Shown: positions 31,771 through 40,546 of the stretch, piece by piece | How positions within the stretch are numbered: position 1 is the first letter of the stretch | Layout of the letters: every line of letters begins with the position of its first letter | The notes under the pieces: model-generated | What the model saw: the letters and a program-made list of their open reading frames with translations, nothing else | The model's database searches: none | Told to the model about the DNA's origin: nothing | Origin: Aquilonibacter sp963703325 | GTDB taxonomy: Bacteria > Vulcanimicrobiota > Vulcanimicrobiia > Vulcanimicrobiales > Vulcanimicrobiaceae | Length of the DNA: 64,000 bases | Direction of reading: 5' to 3' | Assembly: GCA_963703325.1 (NCBI GenBank) | Contig: OY969805.1 | Location: 186,001 to 250,000 of the forward strand | Made by a program: the position numbers and the translations under genes

Positions 31771-32979
31771 TTAATGGGTGTGGGTGAAGTTCCCGACCGC
31801 GACGCGGGCTCGACGTAGCGCTTCGATGACCCGCCGCATGCCAATCCCCGTGCGGGGGCGTCCGACCGTATCGAAATACCACTCCGGATCGATGTTCAGC
31901 GTGCGCGTTTGAATCATCGCAACCGGTGTATCGGAGAGGAACGTTTGCATAGCGTGCACTTCGTTCGCATCATCGGTGACGCCCGGATGCGTCAGCAGAT
32001 TCAAACTTACGCGCAAACCACGGCGCACCGCCAGTCGAATCGAATCGAAGACGTCGTCGAGCGTGTAGCCGATTGGGCGGTAGTAGGCCGCGTAGACGTG
32101 CGGCCGGAACGAGTTGAGGCTGACGCGCACGGCATCCAATCCAGCATGGATACATCGCTCGAGCGCGGTCGGCATGCTGCCGTTGGTGTTGAGATTGATC
32201 GTGCCGTTTGACCGCACCAAGCGTATCCGCCCGATCGCGCCGGCGATCGCCATCGACCGGAGCAGCGGCTCTCCCTCGCACCCTTGACCGAATGACACGA
32301 TGCCGTCGGGTACGCGTTCCAAATGATGGATTGCGACGCGCGCCAGCTCGTCCGCACTCGTTTCATACGCGATGCGCGTTTGCGGCGAGGGCAATCCGGC
32401 ATCGGGTTCTTGTTCTGAGATACAACCAACACAGCGCGCATTGCATTTCGGCGAAACCGGAAGTGCCGCTTCGCCGCGTTCGAGAAAAACGTTCTGCGCG
32501 GTAAAACATCCATACTCACGCGAACAAAGCGCGACCTGTGCGAGCACCGCGTTGCCGGGATCGCTGCGCACGCGCGCGTCTAAGATCGTCTCCAACTCAC
32601 CGGCGGCAAAGCTCCGCGGTTGCCAATCCTCGCTCTCGTCGGTTTTCATCGCGGCCACGTAGAGCTCATCGTCGACCTCGCACGCGAACGTGTAGCCGAA
32701 AAGCGGCAACGCCGGGGCGCCGTCTTCCCGCTCGTAGGCGGGAACGAGCAGACGCGTGTACCCGGCGGGAAGCATGACCGCGAGCGCAAAGCGGCCGCGC
32801 ATTGCGCCCCATGTCGTAAGCGCGCGGCGCCCCGGAAGAATCATCTGCACGGTTCCGGGTGGCGCGGGAATCAGTTCGTCCGGTTGCACTTCGCGCACGA
32901 TGCCGCCGTCACCGAGCGGCGTACGTGACGGGTCGTAATAAATGCGTCCCGCTTTGTCGCAATACGCGAGTCCAATCAT
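31771..32979 (-). CDS. Radical SAM protein of unknown function
   Basis: From ATG 32979 the product is 402 aa. A 170-residue N-terminal region of unknown fold precedes the iron-sulfur motif CNARCVGC (C-x3-C-x2-C) and a radical SAM barrel (VSFGQGCEGEPLL with the GGE-like motif, TINLNTNGS, LDAVRVSLNSF, LRVSLNLLTHPGVTDD). An additional Cys cluster is not obvious at the C-terminus. The ATG overlaps the dapF stop, placing it last in the mutS-hfq-dapF run. The reaction is not predictable. Confidence 0.85.
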   Translation of the reverse strand: MIGLAYCDKAGRIYYDPSRTPLGDGGIVREVQPDELIPAPPGTVQMILPGRRALTTWGAMRGRFALAVMLPAGYTRLLVPAYEREDGAPALPLFGYTFACEVDDELYVAAMKTDESEDWQPRSFAAGELETILDARVRSDPGNAVLAQVALCSREYGCFTAQNVFLERGEAALPVSPKCNARCVGCISEQEPDAGLPSPQTRIAYETSADELARVAIHHLERVPDGIVSFGQGCEGEPLLRSMAIAGAIGRIRLVRSNGTINLNTNGSMPTALERCIHAGLDAVRVSLNSFRPHVYAAYYRPIGYTLDDVFDSIRLAVRRGLRVSLNLLTHPGVTDDANEVHAMQTFLSDTPVAMIQTRTLNIDPEWYFDTVGRPRTGIGMRRVIEALRRARVAVGNFTHTH

Positions 32980-33740
32980 ACTTCGGTATCGAAAACGTGA
33001 ACCGCCGGTCCGGTCATGTAGGCGTGCCCGTTGCCGTTCCATTCGATCGTGAGCTCGCCACCTGGAACGCGCGCCAATACCGGGCTCGATACGTCGCCGC
33101 GCACGATAGCCGCAACGGCGCTGGCCACGGTTCCGGTCCCGCAGGCCATCGTCAAACCCGCTCCGCGCTCGTAGTGACGCACTCGTAACGTGCTCGGACC
33201 CTCGGGCTCGACTAGGTGAACGTTGATGCCGCCGGGATAGCGCGCATCCGTTTGCGCCGCCTCACCGATCGTCACGAGATCGAATGCGCCGATCATCTCG
33301 CGGAACAGGACCAGGTGTGGGTTGCCGACCACCACCAGCGCGCTGTGCGGCTCGGCTCCCTCGACGGTCACGAATTGCGGCTCTCCGACATCGACGCGCA
33401 CGCGATAGACCTCACCGCGCTCGAGGACCTCGGTCCGGATGAGGCCGCCGATGGTATCGATCGTCTGCGCTGCGCCTTCGCCGCGCTCGTCGAGATAGCG
33501 CGCAACGCAACGGACGCCGTTGCCGCACATTTCGGCCTCGCTGCCGTCGGCGTTGATGACCCGCATTGAGAGCGGCGCGCGATTCGAAGTCCCAATGAGC
33601 AGTACGCCGTCGGCGCCGATACCCGCGTGGCGATCGCACCAGCGCAACGCAAACTCGCGAGCATTGTCGATGGCTTCGGTGCGTGCATCTAGGACGATGA
33701 AGTCGTTGCGCGCCCCGTGGTACTTACTGACCGTTCTCAC
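32976..33740 (-). CDS. dapF: Diaminopimelate epimerase
   Basis: The product of about 254 aa shows both catalytic Cys motifs, EMCGNGVRC near residue 73 and MACGTGT near 212, together with KYHGARNDFIVLD at the N-terminus. It interconverts LL- and meso-diaminopimelate for lysine and peptidoglycan. GTG 33740 or TTG 33749 can start it; both overlap the end of hfq. Confidence 0.95.
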   Translation of the reverse strand: MRTVSKYHGARNDFIVLDARTEAIDNAREFALRWCDRHAGIGADGVLLIGTSNRAPLSMRVINADGSEAEMCGNGVRCVARYLDERGEGAAQTIDTIGGLIRTEVLERGEVYRVRVDVGEPQFVTVEGAEPHSALVVVGNPHLVLFREMIGAFDLVTIGEAAQTDARYPGGINVHLVEPEGPSTLRVRHYERGAGLTMACGTGTVASAVAAIVRGDVSSPVLARVPGGELTIEWNGNGHAYMTGPAVHVFDTEV

Positions 33741-33948
33741 TGAGCGCAACCGCGGCAGCGGGCGAAATCGTCGAGATCGCGTGTTTGTAAATCAGATGCG
33801 TTTTGCCCTCGTACTCGAGGAGTACGGTAAACGGGTCAAAACCCTTGACGGTTCCGCGTAATTGAAATCCATTCATCAGATAGACGGTCACGGCGGTTCC
33901 GCCGCGCCGGCATTCTGCGAGGAAGCCGTCTTGTAGACTGCCGGGCAT
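33724..33948 (-). CDS. hfq: RNA chaperone Hfq
   Basis: A 74-aa product after an AGAGGT site: SLQDGFLAECRRGGTAVTVYLMNG and FQLRGTVKGFDPFTVLLEYEG form the Sm1 motif, and LIYKHAISTISP is Sm2. Hfq hexamers pair small RNAs with messages. The short acidic-free tail resembles Gram-positive-type Hfq. The miaA-hfq order is as in many bacteria. Confidence 0.95.
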   Translation of the reverse strand: MPGSLQDGFLAECRRGGTAVTVYLMNGFQLRGTVKGFDPFTVLLEYEGKTHLIYKHAISTISPAAAVALSENGQ

Positions 33949-33961
33949 ACCTCTTTGCTGT

Positions 33962-34858
33962 TTACGGCCAGCCGAGCTTTTCCCTTGCCGCCGCTTCGAT
34001 TCGCTCGGGCGGAAGCCACGTGATGCCCGGTTCGGCACGAAACCACGAACGTTGACGGCGCGCATAGCGGCGCGTTGCGCGCGCGAGCGCCGCGCGAAGC
34101 TCCTCGCGCGTACTCCATCCGTGCAAATACGCGAGCGCTTGCGGATAGCCGACAGCGTTTGCCGCAACCGCCGCCGCACCGATGCGCTCCGCCTCGTCGA
34201 GCAATCCTGCGGAGAGCATCGCGTCGGCGCGATGTGCGATGCGCTCGTCGATCGCATCGAGCGGCACGTCGAGCGCGAGCTTGAGGAATGGAATTCCGGC
34301 AGAGCGCAGGGTTTCTCCGGCGGTCGCATCGGAGGCCGCACTTTTCGGCGCCAGCGCGATTTCGAGCGCGCGCAGGATGCGATAGGCGTCGTTGCGATCG
34401 AGGGCGGCGGCGCGCTGCGGATCGCGCGACGCAAGCCATTCCCAGAGCACCGGCGCGTGATGCGTGCGCGCTTCGCGCGCGAGGCGATCGCGCAGCACGT
34501 CGTCGTGTTGCGGCGCAAGCGCGACGTCGCCGGTGAGCGCGCGGAGGTAGAAGCCCGTACCGCCGGTAACGATCGCACGACGTCCGCGCGCGGCGATCGA
34601 CTCGATCGCGCGGACCGCGTCACGCGAATAGCGCGCTGCCGAGTATCGCTCGTACGGATCGAGAAAAGCGACCAGATGGTGCGGCACGGCTTGCAGCTGC
34701 GCGTCCGTGGGTGCAGCCGTGCCAATCGGCATCCCACGGTAGATCTGCCGCGAGTCCGCGCCGACGATCTCGGCGTCGAAACGGCGCGCGAGCTCGATCG
34801 CGAGCGCAGTCTTTCCCGATGCGGTCGATCCGGCGAGGATCAGCACCCCGCTCCCCAT
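33962..34858 (-). CDS. miaA: tRNA dimethylallyltransferase
   Basis: The 298-aa product has the P-loop GSTASGKTALAIELA, DSRQIYRGMPIGTA, and VTGGTGFYLRALTGD, all typical of MiaA. It adds the isopentenyl group to A37 of tRNAs reading UNN codons. MiaB, which acts next, is 4.2 kb upstream on the same strand. ATG 34858 overlaps the mutL stop. Confidence 0.96.
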   Translation of the reverse strand: MGSGVLILAGSTASGKTALAIELARRFDAEIVGADSRQIYRGMPIGTAAPTDAQLQAVPHHLVAFLDPYERYSAARYSRDAVRAIESIAARGRRAIVTGGTGFYLRALTGDVALAPQHDDVLRDRLAREARTHHAPVLWEWLASRDPQRAAALDRNDAYRILRALEIALAPKSAASDATAGETLRSAGIPFLKLALDVPLDAIDERIAHRADAMLSAGLLDEAERIGAAAVAANAVGYPQALAYLHGWSTREELRAALARATRRYARRQRSWFRAEPGITWLPPERIEAAAREKLGWP

Positions 34859-36537
34859 CAGATGCGTTTGAACATTTTGGCGATCTCGTCCGGAGGCAGT
34901 CGCACTATGGTTGGGCGTCCGTGCGGGCAGTGCATCGGATTCGCACACACCGCGAGCCGTTCGACCAAACTGGTCATCTCGTCAGACTCCAAGCGTTCGC
35001 CGGCGACGGTCACCGAATGGCAGGCCAGCGAGGCCCAAATCCGTTCGCGCACACTGCGCTGCTTGGGTTCCTCGGAAAGGTCGTCGAGGAAGCCGGCCAC
35101 GTCGAACGGACGCGCGCCATAACCGCCGGGGGTTGCGGTGATACGGTACGTGCGTTCACCGAATGGTTCGATCTCGAGGCCGCCTTCGCGCAGTGGTTCG
35201 AGTGCGCGCTCGAGGGCAAGGTTTTGTTGCGCGTCGAGCTCGACGGTGATTGGCACGAGCAGCGGTTCGCTGGGCGCGTGCTCGCGCGCTCGTTCGACGA
35301 TCGACTCGTAGGCGATCCGTTCGTGGGCCGCGTGCTGATCGAGCAGCAGCAGCCCCTCGCCGTCGCTTGCGAGGATGTACGTACGGTGCAGTTGCGCGAG
35401 CACGCGCATGCGATGTCTCGGCACATCGCTTGCATCGCCAAGTGGCGTCTCAAAAAGCGCCTGCACGTGCGGTAGCGACATATCGATGCTCGCCGGCGCC
35501 GCCGAGACCACGCGCGTACCAGTCGCGTCCACGAATCGCGCCGTGGCGTGATGCTGCAGCGTCGCCGCAATTGCGCGCCTTACGGCGTCGAAGACTTGCG
35601 GGCCGTAACGCAAACGCACATCGCTCTTGGTGGGATGGACGTTGGGATCGACGTGTTCGGGCGGCAAATCGAGCATCAGCACACCGTACGGCTGACGGCC
35701 GATCATTGCAAACGTCGCGTATCCGGCCGTCCACGCACCGGCTAGGAGCGTACTGCGCAGCAGCCGTCCGTTGACGAACAGCAACTGCATACGGCGATCG
35801 CCGCGATCGTGGCCCGGCGCACTGATGAACCCGCGCAAGCTCCCGTCGAGCATGCGCGCCGCGTCGGTTTCGAGCGGAATGAGTGTCGCCGCCGCGTCGC
35901 GCCCGAACACCATCGCCAAACGTTCGCGCGGATCGGCGGTCGACGGTAAGACCCACACCTCTTTGCCGTCGTGACGCAGAACAAACGCGACGTGCGGGTA
36001 GGCGAGCGCAAACGTCGAGAGCCAGCTCGAGATACGGCCGAACTCGGCCGCGGCGCCCTTCATATATTCGCGGCGCACAGGAAGATCGGCGAACAGCTCG
36101 GTCACGATCACGCGCGTACCCGGCGCCGCGGCGACCGGCTCGGCGGCTCCTGACCGCTCCGCGTGCGCAACCACGCGCGAACCGACCTGCGCGGACGGCG
36201 TGCGCGACTGCAGTTCGAGATTGGCAACGGCCGCAATCGACGCGAGACCCTCGCCGCGAAAGCCGAGCGTCGCGACCGATTCCAGATCCTGCGCGCGCAC
36301 CAGCTTGCTCGTCGCATGACGCAAAACCGCGAGCGGCAATTGATCGGCCGCGATGCCGTCACCGTCGTCGATTACCTCAATGCGTTCGGTTCCGCCGCGC
36401 TCGAGCACCACGGTCACGCGGGTCGCGCCCGCATCGACGGCGTTCTCGACTAGCTCCTTGACGATTGATTGCGGCCGTTCGATGACTTCGCCGGCAGCGA
36501 TCTGCCCGACGGTGACCGGATCGAGAAGTGCGATCAC
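34858..36537 (-). CDS. mutL: DNA mismatch repair protein MutL (endonuclease type)
   Basis: The 559-aa product has the GHKL ATPase core (IAAGEVIERPQSIVKELVENAVDAGA, VIDDGDGI, TLGFRGEGLASI) and a C-terminal nicking domain with DQHAAHERIAYE (DQHAx2Ex4E), ACHSV and CPHGRP. The metal-binding motif means it nicks DNA itself, as in bacteria without MutH. GTG 36537 overlaps the mutS stop. Confidence 0.96.
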   Translation of the reverse strand: MIALLDPVTVGQIAAGEVIERPQSIVKELVENAVDAGATRVTVVLERGGTERIEVIDDGDGIAADQLPLAVLRHATSKLVRAQDLESVATLGFRGEGLASIAAVANLELQSRTPSAQVGSRVVAHAERSGAAEPVAAAPGTRVIVTELFADLPVRREYMKGAAAEFGRISSWLSTFALAYPHVAFVLRHDGKEVWVLPSTADPRERLAMVFGRDAAATLIPLETDAARMLDGSLRGFISAPGHDRGDRRMQLLFVNGRLLRSTLLAGAWTAGYATFAMIGRQPYGVLMLDLPPEHVDPNVHPTKSDVRLRYGPQVFDAVRRAIAATLQHHATARFVDATGTRVVSAAPASIDMSLPHVQALFETPLGDASDVPRHRMRVLAQLHRTYILASDGEGLLLLDQHAAHERIAYESIVERAREHAPSEPLLVPITVELDAQQNLALERALEPLREGGLEIEPFGERTYRITATPGGYGARPFDVAGFLDDLSEEPKQRSVRERIWASLACHSVTVAGERLESDEMTSLVERLAVCANPMHCPHGRPTIVRLPPDEIAKMFKRI

Positions 36538-39011
36538 AGGAACGAAAGCTGCTCGTCGGACGTACCGGCCTTCGGCATCCGTCGCCGCAGCGGCGCCGTT
36601 GCCTCAACGTCGGGCGCTCCGGAGATTGCATCGGCGATCTCCTGCGCGCGCTCGACCACGGCGGGCGGCAATCCAGCCATGCGCGCAACTTCGATGCCGA
36701 ACGAACGCGACGAGCTCCCCGGCTGGACGCGATGCGAAAAGACCGGCGCGCCGTCACGCGCCGTATTTTCAACGGCGGTAATGTGATAGTTGGCGACCAG
36801 CGGCCAGTGATCGGTCAGTGCGCACAGCTCGTGGAAGTGCGTTGCGAAGAGCACCATCGGCGATTGCCCCTCGAGGCCGAGCAGATATTCGCAGATCGCC
36901 TGCGCGATCGAGAGGCCGTCGATCGTCCCGGTGCCGCGGCCGACTTCGTCGATGAGCAGCAGCGAGCGGCGCGTGCTGCGGCGCAAGATATTTGCCGCCT
37001 CCGCCATCTCCATATAAAAGGTTGATTGGCCCGAGGCCAGGTCGTCGCCGGCGCCGATACGGGTGAAGATGCGGTCGACGATGCCCAGTCGCATCGCACG
37101 CGCGGGTACGTACGAACCGATCTGCGCCATGATCGTGAGCAACCCGGTCTGACGCAGATAGGTCGACTTGCCGCCCATGTTCGGTCCGGTCAGAAGAATG
37201 AAGCGATGCCCATCGGGATCGAGCCGCAGATCGTTTGGAACGAAGTGCGCGTGGAGCACTGCTTCCATTACCGGATGACGGCCATCGTCGATACGAATGG
37301 TGCTCTCATCCACGAACTCCGGGCGCACGTAGTCGCGCTCGGCCGCACATTGGGCGAGGGCCGCGAAGACGTCGATCTGCGCGACGGCCTCGGCCGTAGC
37401 CAGCAGGTCGTCGGTGCGCAACGCGACCCGCTCGAGCAGATCGGCATACAGCCGCTCTTCCATGCGTTGCTGACGTGACTGTGCGGTCGTTATCGCAAGT
37501 TCGAGGTCTTTGAGTTCCGGCGTGATGTAGCGCTCGCCGGTGGTGAGCGTCTGTTTGCGCACGTAGTCGGCGGGAACGTTCGCGGCTTGGGCCTTGCTAA
37601 TCTCAATGGCGTAGCCAAACGCGCTCGCATACTTGATGCGCAGCGACTTGATCCCGGTGCGCTCTCGCTCGCGTTCTTCTAATGCCGAGAGGCTGGCGCG
37701 CGCGTCGGTTCGTAATGCTACGCACTGCGCGAGTTCGCTGTCGGCTTCCGGACGAATCACGCCGCCGTCGACGAGCTGCGCCGGCGGCTCGTCGACGAGC
37801 GTTCGCACGAGATCGTCGTAGAGTTCGCTGAAATCGCCGGCTGCCGCGACGATCGCGGCCAGAGCGGGCGGGGCAACCTGCGGCAACGGGCGCAAGATGT
37901 CGAGCGTGCGGCGCAGCGACGCCAAGTCCCGCGGGAGTGCCCGGCGGAAGCGCACTTTTTGCGCGATACGCTCCAGATCGAAGCACCCCCCGAGCAACTC
38001 GCGCACGGCGGCGCGACGCGCATGCTCGTCGATCAGCGTTTGCACGGCGTCTTGCCGTGCGACGATTGCCTCACGCTGCACCAGCGGCGCGAGAATCCAG
38101 CGACCGAGCATCCGCGATCCCATCGACGTCGCGCACAGGTCGAGCGTCACGAGCAACGTCGCGCGCGGGTTTTGACCCTGCGCTCGCACGAGTTCGAGAT
38201 GTTTGCGCGTCGATGGATCGAGCGCCAGGAAATTGCGGTAACGGTAGAAGTCCACCGCGCGGAGGCTCTCGATGCCGGCTGCGATTGCCGTACGCTTGAT
38301 GAACGCTCCGAGCACGTCGAGCGCGCGATGCATCCCGGTCAGCTCGTCTGACGAGAAGCCGTCGACGAAGCGGCGCTCGCGCACCTCGACCAATCCGAGT
38401 GTCGGTGCGGCGATACGCGCGCCGGTCGCCTCCATGGCGCTCGTCATCGCGGCCCGCGCACCGGCGGGCAAGTCCGCGACGATCTCGGATGGAGCGATGC
38501 GGGCAAGCTCGGCAAGGAGCTCATCGTATGCACCGTCGCCGCAGAGGGCGGTCGCGGCGGCGTGTCCGGTCGAGATATCCGCGTAGGCGAGCGCGAACAC
38601 GTCGTCGACCGCGGTTACGGCTGCGAGGTAGTTATGACTCTTGCCGTCGAGCAGCTGCTCTTCGATCAATGTGCCGGGCGTCACGATGCGCACGACGTCG
38701 CGACGCACCAGCTTGTTCGGCACCGGTGCTTCGAGCTGCTCGGCGAGCGCGACGATGAACCGCTGCGCGACCAGTTTGTGCAAATAGCCGGTCAACGCGT
38801 GATGCGGCACCCCGGCCATTGCGACGCGCCGTCCGCCGCCGGATTCCTTGCTGGTCAGCGCGATCTGCAGCGCTTGCGCGATCGTCTGCGCATCGTCGCC
38901 GTAGGCTTCGTAGAAGTCGCCGACGCGTGAGAGTAAGATCGCTTCGGGATAGCGCGTCTTCATCCCGAAGTACTGCTCGAGCATCGGCGAGTACTTAACG
39001 GCGTCGCTCAC
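36534..39011 (-). CDS. mutS: DNA mismatch repair protein MutS
   Basis: The 825-aa product has the mismatch-sensing GDFYEAYGDDA near residue 31, a connector, lever and clamp region, and an ABC ATPase with Walker A TGPNMGGKSTYLRQ near residue 600, LLIDEVGRGT and FATHFHEL. It recognises base mismatches and recruits MutL. Intact over 2.5 kb without frameshift. GTG 39011 is the likely start. Confidence 0.97.
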   Translation of the reverse strand: MSDAVKYSPMLEQYFGMKTRYPEAILLSRVGDFYEAYGDDAQTIAQALQIALTSKESGGGRRVAMAGVPHHALTGYLHKLVAQRFIVALAEQLEAPVPNKLVRRDVVRIVTPGTLIEEQLLDGKSHNYLAAVTAVDDVFALAYADISTGHAAATALCGDGAYDELLAELARIAPSEIVADLPAGARAAMTSAMEATGARIAAPTLGLVEVRERRFVDGFSSDELTGMHRALDVLGAFIKRTAIAAGIESLRAVDFYRYRNFLALDPSTRKHLELVRAQGQNPRATLLVTLDLCATSMGSRMLGRWILAPLVQREAIVARQDAVQTLIDEHARRAAVRELLGGCFDLERIAQKVRFRRALPRDLASLRRTLDILRPLPQVAPPALAAIVAAAGDFSELYDDLVRTLVDEPPAQLVDGGVIRPEADSELAQCVALRTDARASLSALEERERERTGIKSLRIKYASAFGYAIEISKAQAANVPADYVRKQTLTTGERYITPELKDLELAITTAQSRQQRMEERLYADLLERVALRTDDLLATAEAVAQIDVFAALAQCAAERDYVRPEFVDESTIRIDDGRHPVMEAVLHAHFVPNDLRLDPDGHRFILLTGPNMGGKSTYLRQTGLLTIMAQIGSYVPARAMRLGIVDRIFTRIGAGDDLASGQSTFYMEMAEAANILRRSTRRSLLLIDEVGRGTGTIDGLSIAQAICEYLLGLEGQSPMVLFATHFHELCALTDHWPLVANYHITAVENTARDGAPVFSHRVQPGSSSRSFGIEVARMAGLPPAVVERAQEIADAISGAPDVEATAPLRRRMPKAGTSDEQLSFL

Positions 39012-39030
39012 CTATGAGTCGCCTGTGTCA

Positions 39031-40443
39031 CTAGCCGGCAATCAAATCAATGACCGGACGCTCCACCGTCACCCCGGCGTCGTCATAGCGCTGTGCACGG
39101 CGCACGATCGTGCCCATGGCGCCCCACACATGTGCGGTTTCGATTTCGATATCGAGCCACGGCTCACGCGCGTAGACGGCTTCGGCGTAGTCGGCCGGCA
39201 TCGGCGCGATCACCGTCACGTTGTCGAGCGCCTTGGCAGCGAGCCTGGTTGGATCTTTCTTCGATGGGCCCACGATCAGCGCGCGTACCGTCGTGCCGAT
39301 CTTGCGGTCGTGATAGGCGCGCGTCGCTGCATTTTGGGCGTCGATCAACCGTTTGAACCGCGGCGCCGACACGTCACCGGGAACCTGCTCGAAGCGTGCC
39401 GCCGGCGTACCGCGACGAATAGAATAGATGAACGTAAACGCATTGGCAAACGCGCCGCCCTCGACCAGCTCCATCGTAGCCTCGAAATCCGCGTCGCTCT
39501 CCCCCGGAAAGCCGACGATGATGTCGGTCGTGACCGCCCAGTGCGGCAGATAGCGGCGAAACAGGCCGAGCTTCTCTTCGAACTGCGCGCGCGTATATTT
39601 ACGGTTCATGCGGCGCAGCATCGCGTCGCTACCGGATTGCAGCGGCAGGTGCACGCGCGGGTTCAAGTGCGGCACCATCGCCAAGTCGGCGACGATCTTT
39701 TCGCTGAAGTCTTTTGGGTGTGGCGAAATGAACGTGAGACGTTCGAGTCCCGGCAATGCCGCGACCGCTTTGCAAAGATCGCCGAAGTCTTCGCCGTTGG
39801 CGGGATCGCGCCACGCGTTGACCGTCTGTCCGACCAACATCACTTCGCGCGCACCGTTCGCCAGGTGCGTTTGGACTTCGGCTAGGATCTCGCGCATTGG
39901 GCGATGGTCGAAGCGACCGCGCACATGCGGCACGATGCAGAACGTACAATAGTACGAACACCCGCGCTGGACGGTCACGAACGCACGCAGATGCGAGAAT
40001 GCGTCGACCACCGCGTCCGCGGTGCCGCCCATCGCGCGATAGAGTTCTTCGTCGCTAGCGCCTTCGTCCGACGGTTCATCCGGGAGCGACGGTTGCCACG
40101 CCGCCAACTGGTCGCCGAGTTCGACGAGTTCTTTCGTGCCGAACACGGCGTCGACGTGCGGCGCGAGCTTCTGCATCCGATCGCGATCCTGCTCGGCGAG
40201 GCATCCCATCACCACCAGCCGCACCTGCGGATCGCGCTCCTTGAGCACTTTGAAATGATTCATGCGCCCGTACGCGCGGCGTTCGGCGTTGTCGCGAACC
40301 GTGCAGGTATTGAGCACGAGCACGCTTGCCTCTTCCGCTTTGGTCGCGATTTGGTAACCGGCGGTCACAGCGCGGTCGGCGATGTACTGGGAGTCGGCTT
40401 CATTCATCTGACAGCCGAAGGTTTCAATATATATTCGAGCCAT
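39031..40443 (-). CDS. miaB: tRNA-2-methylthio-N6-dimethylallyladenosine synthase
   Basis: The 470-aa product has the N-terminal MTTase cluster Cys residues (ETFGCQMNEADS, NTCTVRDNAERR, MGCLAEQ), the radical SAM motif RGCSYYCTFCIVPHVRG and a C-terminal TRAM domain. It adds the methylthio group at A37 after MiaA. Within 39031-40443 it is followed 20 bases later by mutS. The 5' region overlaps three tandem hairpins whose loops read GGA on this strand. Confidence 0.96.
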   Translation of the reverse strand: MARIYIETFGCQMNEADSQYIADRAVTAGYQIATKAEEASVLVLNTCTVRDNAERRAYGRMNHFKVLKERDPQVRLVVMGCLAEQDRDRMQKLAPHVDAVFGTKELVELGDQLAAWQPSLPDEPSDEGASDEELYRAMGGTADAVVDAFSHLRAFVTVQRGCSYYCTFCIVPHVRGRFDHRPMREILAEVQTHLANGAREVMLVGQTVNAWRDPANGEDFGDLCKAVAALPGLERLTFISPHPKDFSEKIVADLAMVPHLNPRVHLPLQSGSDAMLRRMNRKYTRAQFEEKLGLFRRYLPHWAVTTDIIVGFPGESDADFEATMELVEGGAFANAFTFIYSIRRGTPAARFEQVPGDVSAPRFKRLIDAQNAATRAYHDRKIGTTVRALIVGPSKKDPTRLAAKALDNVTVIAPMPADYAEAVYAREPWLDIEIETAHVWGAMGTIVRRAQRYDDAGVTVERPVIDLIAG

Positions 40444-40453
40444 CTGTGTTCGA

Positions 40454-40510
40454 CCGGCCTCCGGCCGGGCGCACATCCTGTGCTCCGAACCTCGACCCGC
40501 ATCCTGCGGG
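40454..40510. repeat. Three tandem hairpins with identical TCC/GGA triloops
   Basis: In 57 bases lie three perfect hairpins, each with loop TCC on the plus strand: CCGGCC TCC GGCCGG (40454-40468), GCACA TCC TGTGC (40471-40483) and CCCGCA TCC TGCGGG (40496-40510). The stems differ but the loops are the same. On the minus strand the loops are GGA (two of them AGGAT) and fall in the leader of miaB; on the plus strand they precede der. GGA in hairpin loops is the binding signature of CsrA/RsmA. A dispersed palindromic repeat is the alternative. Confidence 0.65.
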
Positions 40511-40546
40511 TGGGTGGCTCTAGCACCGGTTACGAAAGGAGAGCCG

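Noticed and set aside
33949..34737. Long Arg/Ser-rich frame continuous with hfq
   Set aside because: It is the shadow of miaA in another frame; Hfq begins at ATG 33948 with its own ribosome site.
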